Shown here piece after piece: positions 1 through 4,581 of a stretch of DNA of 7,642 nt (within the stretch, counting starts at the first letter, position 1; the number at the start of each line of letters is the position of its first letter). The notes beneath the pieces are model-generated. The model saw only the letters and a list, made by a program, of their open reading frames with translations. It was not told the origin of the DNA and did not search any database. The stretch is from DASQJJ01 sp964598355. GTDB lineage: Bacteria; Patescibacteriota; Microgenomatia; Levybacterales; UBA12049. The position numbers and the translations under genes are program-made. Location: contig CAZRBN010000061.1 of NCBI GenBank assembly GCA_964598355.1, positions 1-7,642 of the forward strand. Reading direction: 5' to 3'.

Positions 1-744
1 TGAGTATTTCTTGGGTATTGCTGTAAATCCAACAAGATAATTCAAGAAATTTGCAACCTCTTCTTTTGTAGAAGGTGCGTTATATGAAATACCACTCGCT
101 TCTGCTATTTCCTGATTATCTTTTTGTAGCAGCAATTTATCAGTTTTTATCGTAGCTAATAGTTTATTGAGTCTTTTGCATGGACTGTTGTCAATGTCAG
201 ACAAAAATTGCTCAAGACTTTTGCTGCTCCTAAAAATATCTTGAGTAGATGCTATTCTTCTAATGCCTGTTTCCATTGCAATGTTACTTATTTTCCCTGA
301 AAATAGTTCACGTTCTTCATAAGTAAAGTCAAAAGCAAAAATAAGCTCATTAAGATAATTTTGATACTCTCTGCTTACAGCAGTAGCTCTCCATTTTTCT
401 GCAACCTCTCGATTAGTCAATTGTACCAGTCTGCCATATTGAATATATGTCGCAAAGCCTTCTTGCACAAACTGCTGATTATCATATAAAAGGTTAGCAA
501 TAAGAGTGATCTCTTTATCAGAAAATTTAGTAAAATGGGGGATAAGTTTGTAAAAAGTATGTATTGCTTGTCCAAAATCTGTATCTGCAAGTAATCTGTG
601 AACCCATTCATGCATCATAGTTAGTTGCGCTTGCGTTGGGTCTCCTGCAAGAGCCTTGAAGTTTAGTCTTATTCTTTGTTCTGCAATATCGTAATCTCCT
701 CTTGCTTCATGAAAGTACAAGTCTGCCATGAGCATATTATACAT
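1..744 (-). CDS. putative HExxH zinc metallopeptidase-like protein, 3' end outside window
   Basis: An open frame of 248 codons runs without a stop from ATG at 744 down to the window edge, so the C-terminus is missing. An in-frame TAG lies directly upstream of the ATG (745-747), which fixes the start at or just after M1; M4 and M6 are alternatives. Residues 45-49 are HEWVH, an HExxH zinc motif. Residues 94-100, QEGFATY, resemble the E-G-x-A third-ligand helix of gluzincin-type peptidases, about 46 residues after the first motif. The rest is mostly polar and helical, with no signal peptide or membrane segment, so a cytoplasmic protein is likely. I do not recognise the family; the peptidase call rests on these two motifs and their spacing. 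No clear Shine-Dalgarno sequence precedes the start. The gene stands alone, facing away from the long intergenic stretch to its right. Confidence 0.75.
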   Translation of the reverse strand, partial: MYNMLMADLYFHEARGDYDIAEQRIRLNFKALAGDPTQAQLTMMHEWVHRLLADTDFGQAIHTFYKLIPHFTKFSDKEITLIANLLYDNQQFVQEGFATYIQYGRLVQLTNREVAEKWRATAVSREYQNYLNELIFAFDFTYEERELFSGKISNIAMETGIRRIASTQDIFRSSKSLEQFLSDIDNSPCKRLNKLLATIKTDKLLLQKDNQEIAEASGISYNAPSTKEEVANFLNYLVGFTAIPKKYS

Positions 745-1047
745 CTATAATTTCTACCATAAAAATATAGGCTCGTATTCGTCTCCTATCTCTATAAAAT
801 AGGTTCGGGTGTGCTAATAGCAGGGAGTAAAATATGAAGATAGGTATAAAAAAACCAATCCCCAATGAGTTAGGGCATGTTTTTTAATATATGTGTTGTT
901 TGTTCAAGCATCAATTGTGGAAATTCAATTATTTCATCCCAATTCGCCGAACGATAACCGTCCCATTGTGCGAGGGTAATAGATTATTTATTAATCTGAT
1001 TACAATCGCTTCCTTTACCTTTTATTAATTATCCGTTACTATCTCTT
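745..1047. other. long intergenic stretch with no convincing gene
   Basis: About 300 bp with stops in all frames. The only conventional Shine-Dalgarno layout seen in the window is here: GGGAG at 823-827, then ATG at 834 opening a 17-codon frame (834-887, MKIGIKKPIPNELGHVF). It could be a leader peptide, the stub of a lost gene, or chance. A TATAAA stretch at 792-797 could serve it as a -10 box. The end of this mini-ORF overlaps an imperfect CCC/GGG hairpin followed by six Ts (about 861-885), which might be a weak terminator. The opposite strand carries a protein-like fragment, listed separately. Confidence 0.4.
870..983 (-). pseudogene. possible coding relic, unrecognised
   Basis: A 37-codon stop-to-stop frame with no usable start reads like a natural protein C-terminus (it includes AQWDGYRSANWDE and EFPQLMLEQT) and ends with TAA at 870-872. 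Upstream in the same frame are TAA codons at 984-986 and 1029-1031. The neighbouring frame upstream carries KEAIVIRLINNLL, so a decayed gene with a frameshift near 972-986 is conceivable. The family is not recognised. The composition could be coincidental, so this is a weak call. Confidence 0.2.
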
Positions 1048-1083
1048 TGTACTTTTGATTTCTTGCGTGCGGAACATCCTCTT
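1048..1083 (+). repeat. diverged direct repeat, copy 1
   Basis: Aligning by eye, this stretch matches 3295-3330 at 30 of 37 columns with two single-base gaps. The shared core is ACTTTTG, then TTC, CTT, GCGTGC, GAA and ATCCT. It runs into the tRNA-Gly remnant, overlapping its D-arm and anticodon-stem side. Both copies can form a small TTC/GAA arm. Function is unknown; it may be a scar of recombination at the tRNA locus. Confidence 0.4.
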
Positions 1084-1126
1084 GCCAAGGAGAATGTAGA
1101 GGGTTCGACTCCCTTCGCCCGCTCCC
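1072..1126 (+). pseudogene. tRNA-Gly(GCC) remnant, 5' end lost
   Basis: The 3' two thirds of a glycine tRNA are visible. The anticodon loop TTGCCAA at 1082-1088 carries GCC, and its stem (1077-1081 with 1089-1093) has one C-A mismatch. A five-base variable loop covers 1094-1098. The T-arm has stem 1099-1103 with 1111-1115 and loop TTCGACT. The acceptor 3' strand CGCCCGC is 1116-1122, followed by the T discriminator usual for tRNA-Gly and then CCC where CCA would be expected. Upstream there is no GCGGGCG partner strand, and the D-arm is degenerate and lacks the GG of its loop. The molecule therefore cannot fold as a tRNA. It is best read as a truncated copy left at a tRNA integration site, with the intact gene elsewhere. 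Confidence 0.65.
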
Positions 1127-1155
1127 AATGCAAAATTGGGATAGTACATTAAACT
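1115..1155 (+). repeat. tRNA-end/hairpin direct repeat, copy 1
   Basis: The repeat consists of TCGCCCGCTCCC (the end of the tRNA acceptor) plus a hairpin with stem CCCAAT/ATTGGG and loop GCAAA (1124-1140), then a less conserved tail resembling TACATTAA. Over its first 26 bases it matches 2081-2106 at 24 positions. The two differences pair with each other in the stem. No run of Ts follows the hairpin, so a standard terminator is not obvious. Confidence 0.7.
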
Positions 1156-1275
1156 CACAGTCTCAGAAAATTTATTTGCCATTCCTATTTTTTGGTTAGT
1201 TTCAATTTTCACTTCACAAATTGTTAAGTTTAAGATGTGTGGACTGTTTTCTGTTATTACCTTATTTTGTAGATT

Positions 1276-1941
1276 TTAACTCGCGCCCATATAATCAGGT
1301 TCCCATGGTTTTTCATTTATTGCGCCTCTTCTGATTAGATCACCTACATCAATCCCCTTAGAACCTAGTATATACGTACCTTGGAAAGAAGCATTCTCAA
1401 GATTTGCCCCTGAAAAATCTGCACTAGTAAGGTTTGCCCCTGTAAAGTTTACGTTTGAAAGGTTTACCCCCGAAAAATTGACTCCTGATAAATTCGTTTT
1501 TGAAAGATCTGCTCTAGTAAGGTTTGCTCCTCTGAATGTAGCTGAAAGTAGATTTAATCTACTGAGATTTTGTCCAGTAAGGTTTGCTCCGTCTAAATGA
1601 ACACCATATGCAGAAAGAGCGTTAACACGCCAATTATAATGAGTTTCCAATCCTGGATCTCTCGCGATATAACGACTCCTAGATTCAAGCAACACTGATA
1701 AATATGCGCTATCAAGGGGATTTAATTGCAGATTATTAGGGTCTACGTATCGATTTCGAAAATGATTTCTTGCTATTTCAAATATATCTATTTGAAAACC
1801 TTCTGTTCCGGGTTCTCTCAAAAAGCGTAAAAGATTTCCTGCGGATGAAAATTTACGATTATTATCAGGATTGTTTAACCCCGAAACGATTTCATGGAAA
1901 CGTCCTTGATTCTGTATTCTTCTTATAAATCTTTCCATCAT
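1276..1941 (-). CDS. pentapeptide-repeat protein
   Basis: A 221-residue protein. Residues 114-193 form about sixteen tandem five-residue units of the A(N/D)LxG type (ANLTG, ADLSK, TNLSG, VNFSG, ANLEN and so on), with L or F at the centre of each. This predicts a right-handed beta-helix of roughly four coils. The N-terminal 110 residues are a polar, probably helical domain I do not recognise, and the last 28 residues form a short tail. There is no signal peptide or membrane helix. Family members have very varied roles (DNA mimicry and gyrase protection in Qnr/MfpA, scaffolding, unknown), and nothing here decides between them. Two consecutive ATGs (1941 and 1938) start it; there is no Shine-Dalgarno sequence, but a good sigma70-like promoter ends 12 nt upstream. 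The gene and its promoter lie inside the 966-bp segment bracketed by the direct repeats, suggesting a transferred cassette. Confidence 0.9.
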   Translation of the reverse strand: MMERFIRRIQNQGRFHEIVSGLNNPDNNRKFSSAGNLLRFLREPGTEGFQIDIFEIARNHFRNRYVDPNNLQLNPLDSAYLSVLLESRSRYIARDPGLETHYNWRVNALSAYGVHLDGANLTGQNLSRLNLLSATFRGANLTRADLSKTNLSGVNFSGVNLSNVNFTGANLTSADFSGANLENASFQGTYILGSKGIDVGDLIRRGAINEKPWEPDYMGAS

Positions 1942-1953
1942 ATTTCTGACTTG

Positions 1954-1982
1954 AATATACTGCTTCCCTTAATAAATATCAA
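1954..1982 (-). promoter_or_regulatory. sigma70-like promoter of the pentapeptide-repeat gene
   Basis: Read on the minus strand: TTGATA (1982-1977), 17-bp spacer, TATATT (1959-1954). Each box matches five of six consensus bases. The -10 box ends 12 nt before the ATG, so the transcript would have a leader of only about 5 nt. Confidence 0.6.
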
Positions 1983-2080
1983 GCAAATGACATTCTCTTT
2001 CCCCTATCCTGCTTGGTATGTCCCTTAAATTGTTAAAATGTGATAACATTTGAACGAGCAGGGGTTTAAAATAATTTACA

Positions 2081-2120
2081 TCGCCCGCTCCCGATGCAAA
2101 ATCGGGCATTACATCAAGCT
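2081..2120 (+). repeat. tRNA-end/hairpin direct repeat, copy 2
   Basis: Second copy of the acceptor-end-plus-hairpin unit, offset by 966 bp. The hairpin is CCCGAT/ATCGGG with the same GCAAA loop (2090-2106). The A-T pair of copy 1 (1127 with 1137) is a G-C pair here (2093 with 2103), so the stem is preserved while the sequence changes. Upstream of TCGCCCGC no T-arm or anticodon arm can be recognised, so this copy keeps only the very end of the tRNA. The tail, CATTACATCAAGCT, is a looser match to copy 1. Confidence 0.7.
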
Positions 2121-2208
2121 TCAATTAGGGTTCAGTTCTCGTTGTCTCGTTTACCATTAGATCGATAGTAATAGTAAAAAATCTCAACAATCGTCTATAT
2201 TACGTCTA

Positions 2209-2529
2209 ATGCCTTTTTCTCCAAAATATATAATTACGGAGTGTTTGCTTGCCAACGTTAAGCGAATAACTTCTCTTGTTGCAGAATTTAATAATAGGCG
2301 TTTTCCCAGCTTTGTGTTTCTTGAACTGGAAAGAACTGCTTGTGAAGTATCAACTTACGCCTCTACAAGTATTGATGGCAATCAATTACCCCTAACAGAA
2401 GTAAAGAGAGTTCTCAAAACAAAACCTGCAAATTGACGAGATAGTGAAGATGGAGTAATTAACTATAATCAGGTTCTTCAGGAATTAAATGACTACTCAA
2501 ATTATGTGTTATCTGAATTCTCTACCTAA
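2209..2529 (+). pseudogene. Fic family protein, N-terminal remnant with in-frame stop
   Basis: The first 75 codons (2209-2433) match the N-terminal segment of Fic-domain proteins: ANVKRITSLVAEFNNRRFP, then a helix, then TSIDGNQLPLTEV. In intact family members this carries the (S/T)xxxE(G/N) helix that blocks the AMP-transfer site; here it reads STSIDG (residues 52-57) with Asp in place of Glu. TGA at 2434 stops the frame, yet homology continues in the same frame (RDSEDGVINYNQVLQELNDY) to TAA at 2527. A one-base shift there would continue with LPKTLTLEKL before stops at 2585. The catalytic HxFx(D/E)GNGR motif is absent from the window. A TATATT box at 2196-2201 lies 7 nt before the ATG. The 75-residue product might still be made, but it cannot be an enzyme. 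Recoding of TGA is unlikely because neighbouring genes end in TGA. Confidence 0.8.
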
Positions 2530-2711
2530 GACATTGACATTGGAGAAACTAGGCATCGACCCGCATTTATACTATAAGTTATTATAATACCATGACTTTA
2601 GGATGTAAGAAAACAAGAATTTATATATGGAACGTATGCAAATTATAAATGATCGTCCAAAGGGGAAAGAAAGATAACTCTCCTTATTACCCACTCATCA
2701 GTCCCTTCATC

Positions 2712-2741
2712 TATACAGCTTTCCCCTTTTCTGTTTATACT
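2712..2741 (+). promoter_or_regulatory. candidate promoter of the LigD-phosphoesterase gene
   Basis: TATACA (2712-2717), an 18-bp spacer and TATACT (2736-2741), 6 nt before ATG at 2748. The -35 box is weak (four of six) and the -10 good (five of six). An alternative AT-rich box, TATATA at 2622-2627, lies further upstream and would give a leader of over 100 nt. Confidence 0.3.
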
Positions 2742-2747
2742 AGAGGT

Positions 2748-3290
2748 ATGAAACAAAATCCTCTTGTTTTTGTCATTCACAAGCATAAAGCCACTTCTCT
2801 TCACTATGATTTTCGATTGGAAATAGGAGAGGTCATGCCATCGTGGTCCATTCCAAAAGGACCCACACTGGATAATACCCTAAAACGACTTGCTATGCCG
2901 ACCACTGATCATGCGATGGAGTACCGTCATTTTGAAGGAGTCATACCTGAAGGCTCGTATGGTGCAGGTCCGGTAATGATCTGGGATGAAGGCTATTACA
3001 TACCAGAAGTAGAAATAAAAAAAGGGGTAAGAAAAGAAATCACTGACAGAAAAGAAGGAGAAAAAGTCATGGAAGAGGGTCTGAAAAAAGGCGAGATAAA
3101 ATTTGTTTTACATGGGAAGAAATTACATGGGTCTTTTGCACTTGTCAAAACTAAAGGATGGGGCCCAAAAGGCTCATGGCTTCTTATCAAACACAACGAT
3201 ACGTATGTTGAGAAAGACTATGATGCAAATATCTATGATTTTTCCGCTGTAAGTAAGCGTTCTCTTCTAGAAATTGAAGAGGAGAAATGA
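2748..3290 (+). CDS. stand-alone DNA ligase D 3'-phosphoesterase domain protein
   Basis: The 180-residue product is a complete LigD-type phosphoesterase module, an enzyme that trims 3'-phosphate and 3'-ribonucleotide ends during end joining and repair. The metal and phosphate-binding residues known from the Pseudomonas LigD domain are all recognisable: H13, H19, D21 and R23 in KHKATSLHYDFRL, S32 in PSWSIPKGP, then H55 and Y59 before FEGVIPEGSYGAG. The C-terminal half keeps the family's IKFVLHGKKLHGSFALVKT strand set, the WLLIK motif and the ending SAVSKRSLLEIE. No ligase or polymerase domain is attached, and no Ku or ligase gene is in the window. An in-frame ATG at 2649 would add 33 residues with no family counterpart, so 2748 is preferred. 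The sequence GAGGT directly abuts this ATG, too close for a normal ribosome site. The gene converges on the RRM operon. Confidence 0.9.
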   Translation: MKQNPLVFVIHKHKATSLHYDFRLEIGEVMPSWSIPKGPTLDNTLKRLAMPTTDHAMEYRHFEGVIPEGSYGAGPVMIWDEGYYIPEVEIKKGVRKEITDRKEGEKVMEEGLKKGEIKFVLHGKKLHGSFALVKTKGWGPKGSWLLIKHNDTYVEKDYDANIYDFSAVSKRSLLEIEEEK

Positions 3291-3294
3291 TTTC

Positions 3295-3330
3295 TATACT
3301 TTTGGTTCTTGGCGTGCAGAAGATCCTTTT
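3295..3330 (+). repeat. diverged direct repeat, copy 2
   Basis: It starts 5 bp after the phosphoesterase stop codon and matches 1048-1083 at 30 of 37 aligned columns. Unlike copy 1 it does not continue into a recognisable tRNA anticodon or T-arm. Homology could reflect an old duplication of the tRNA-flanking sequence. Confidence 0.4.
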
Positions 3331-3411
3331 AGTAGCCCTTTTTAAATCTAACCTTTTAAATTAACTAGAGCCTATTTCAAAGCCCAATTTCGACAATCAA
3401 GGGAGAATATG

Positions 3412-3427
3412 CAATAAGAAGTTATTG
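3412..3427. terminator. weak AT-rich hairpin between convergent genes
   Basis: CAATAA and TTATTG flank a GAAG loop, giving a perfect 6-bp but AT-rich stem in the gap between the phosphoesterase gene and the RRM gene. Neither side carries a T-run, so a terminator role is only suggested by its position. Confidence 0.2.
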
Positions 3428-3450
3428 TAAAAGTGTAGCTTGTACTCCTT

Positions 3451-3699
3451 TTAGGGATTATGCTTTTCATCTTCTACGTCAATTTTCTTTCCATCAATTT
3501 CAGTGTGATGTAATATAGCCTTTGCTTTTTCTGCTTCTTCTTTTGTTGCCATTTCTACAAATCCATACCCTTTACCAAGTCCCTCACTGTCTATAATGAC
3601 TTTTGCAGACACAACCTTCCCTGCTTTAGCAAAATGTTCTTGCAGTTGTACATGTGTCACACCTCTTGAGAGATTGCCTACAAATAATTTATTTGTCAT
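3451..3699 (-). CDS. small RRM-domain RNA-binding protein
   Basis: The 82-residue protein is a single RNA recognition motif. RNP2 is KLFVGNL at residues 4-10 and RNP1 is KGYGFVEM at 43-50. The RNA-stacking aromatics F6, Y45 and F47 are in place, and the order beta-alpha-beta-beta-alpha-beta is complete. Bacterial proteins of this size and layout are probable RNA chaperones or post-transcriptional regulators, often linked to cold or stress responses; the RNA target is unknown. The start at 3699 begins exactly at the domain (MTNKLFVGN). The same frame is open upstream to an ATG at 3885, but that extension lies inside the preceding gene and has no RRM character. Its ATG overlaps the upstream stop as ATGA, so translation is probably coupled to the membrane protein gene. 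It is last in the three-gene operon. Confidence 0.9.
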   Translation of the reverse strand: MTNKLFVGNLSRGVTHVQLQEHFAKAGKVVSAKVIIDSEGLGKGYGFVEMATKEEAEKAKAILHHTEIDGKKIDVEDEKHNP

Positions 3700-4004
3700 A
3701 GAAAAATAGAAACGATAAGTCCAATTATAATCACCAAAACAATAACATTGGAAAGCCCTGTGATGGCTAAAATACCTAGTACTGAGAGAACCCATAAGAT
3801 AAGTAATATTGAGGCAACCGCTTGCAAGGGACGAGGCAAAATGCCTATCGCCCAACCGATCGCTATGAGTATAAGAACTTCCCACAAAGTAACAGCATGG
3901 TTATTGATAGTAAAAAGAACGAAATTTGGTATAGAAATACCTGATATTGGAACATATCCCAAAAACCAGAGGATGACTAAAACAATAACGATTCCTATTA
4001 ACAT
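3696..4004 (-). CDS. small integral membrane protein, four predicted helices
   Basis: A 102-residue, very hydrophobic protein with likely membrane helices at about residues 2-20, 38-56, 60-80 and 83-102. The opening LVILWFLGYVPI recalls short lmo0937-like bacterial membrane proteins, but the resemblance is limited to that stretch and I do not assign a family. A polar loop (NNHAVTLWE, 34-42) follows the first helix and a PRP turn (57-59) separates helices two and three. It has no obvious catalytic or binding motif. It starts 3 nt after the YGGT gene and its TGA overlaps the RRM start, placing it in the middle of a co-transcribed set. A frame open on the opposite strand over the same DNA lacks family features and is taken as a shadow. 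Confidence 0.8.
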   Translation of the reverse strand: MLIGIVIVLVILWFLGYVPISGISIPNFVLFTINNHAVTLWEVLILIAIGWAIGILPRPLQAVASILLILWVLSVLGILAITGLSNVIVLVIIIGLIVSIFL

Positions 4005-4007
4005 AAT

Positions 4008-4454
4008 TTACTGTGTCTCAATATCTTTTGGTGTGATTGGATAAATCAAATCCAAAAGATAGACAAGTCCCCAAGCAACACAAATATATACAACAGCAGC
4101 GATAATTGTTGACCACTCAATGAGAGAATTTCCCATTATGCTTGTTCCTAAGATCCCTTGAAAAGGAGCAACTAAAGGTAGTGTGATTGTGTAAATCAAA
4201 CTGGTAAATCCAATATATGCATTTGCCCCCAATGCCTTTAGCACAACTCTAAATATAAGCAGAACCTCAATCACACCTAAGATATACCAAATAATTTGAT
4301 TAAACCTGAAAATTGCTTTCTTTTTTTCGTAAACCTTTTGAGGAGCTTCTCCTTTTGCTGTAGGCTCTACTAGTCTTGTAGTCTTCTTAATAATCTGTTG
4401 AGGAGATTGATTATCAGTAATAGTTACTTCTTCCCGAACTTCAGGTTCTGTCAT
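4008..4454 (-). CDS. YGGT-family membrane protein
   Basis: 148 residues. A polar, charged N-terminal tail of about 50 residues (MTEPEVREEVTITD...) precedes a YGGT-type membrane module. The first helix is about 52-75 (IIWYILGVIEVLLIFRVVL). A re-entrant or amphipathic stretch contains the family's ITLPLVAPFQGIL at 90-102. The last helix is about 111-138. The family is widespread and linked in some bacteria to cell-envelope organisation, division or osmotic tolerance; its biochemical role is not settled, and none is claimed here. The long charged tail is an addition compared with minimal YGGT proteins and may bind a cytoplasmic partner. It is the first gene of the operon with the four-helix protein and the RRM protein, under a TTGACA-containing promoter, and is divergent from the NRAMP gene. 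Confidence 0.85.
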   Translation of the reverse strand: MTEPEVREEVTITDNQSPQQIIKKTTRLVEPTAKGEAPQKVYEKKKAIFRFNQIIWYILGVIEVLLIFRVVLKALGANAYIGFTSLIYTITLPLVAPFQGILGTSIMGNSLIEWSTIIAAVVYICVAWGLVYLLDLIYPITPKDIETQ

Positions 4455-4464
4455 GTACTTCTTT

Positions 4465-4492
4465 AGTATGACTCTTATCTAGCATATGTCAA
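4465..4492 (-). promoter_or_regulatory. promoter of the YGGT-RRM operon
   Basis: On the minus strand: a perfect TTGACA (4492-4487), a 16-bp spacer, and CATACT (4470-4465, four of six). The ATG follows after 10 nt, so the leader would again be very short. AGAAG lies in that gap but is too close to act as a standard ribosome site. Confidence 0.5.
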
Positions 4493-4581
4493 GCCTTTGA
4501 GTCCTACTCCCTATGCTAAACCATACGCAAGTCTTACTTTTTCTATAGTAAACCGCAATTCTAACTTGTTTCACTTTTATT

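Noticed and set aside
417..611. Minus-strand 64-codon frame within the left-edge gene
   Set aside because: A shifted reading of the HExxH gene, which is open for 248 codons over the same DNA.
1380..1600. Tandem DNA repeat or CRISPR-like array
   Set aside because: The 15-nt periodicity comes from the pentapeptide codons on the minus strand; there are no identical repeats separated by unique spacers.
2434..2436. TGA inside the Fic frame read as a sense codon (alternative genetic code with TGA as Gly)
   Set aside because: The phosphoesterase, four-helix and DoxX-like genes all end sensibly in TGA, and the TGA/ATG overlap at 3696-3699 only makes sense as a stop. The codon also sits where Fic relatives tend to have an aliphatic residue.
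2617..2651. Archaeal-style TATA box about 25 nt before an ATG at 2649
   Set aside because: The upstream start adds residues foreign to the phosphoesterase family, and other genes in the window have bacterial -35/-10 pairs with 16-17 bp spacing.
3720..3734. Internal TATAAT promoter before the RRM gene
   Set aside because: It lies within coding sequence rich in Ile and Val codons, about 24 nt from the start and without a clear -35 box; not convincing in an AT-rich genome.
3700..3885. Long N-terminal extension of the RRM gene
   Set aside because: It lies within the hydrophobic four-helix gene in another frame, has no domain character, and the RRM begins exactly at the ATG at 3699.
3748..4044. 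Plus-strand frame opposite the four-helix membrane gene
   Set aside because: No family features, and the opposite strand has a coherent membrane protein inside a tight operon.
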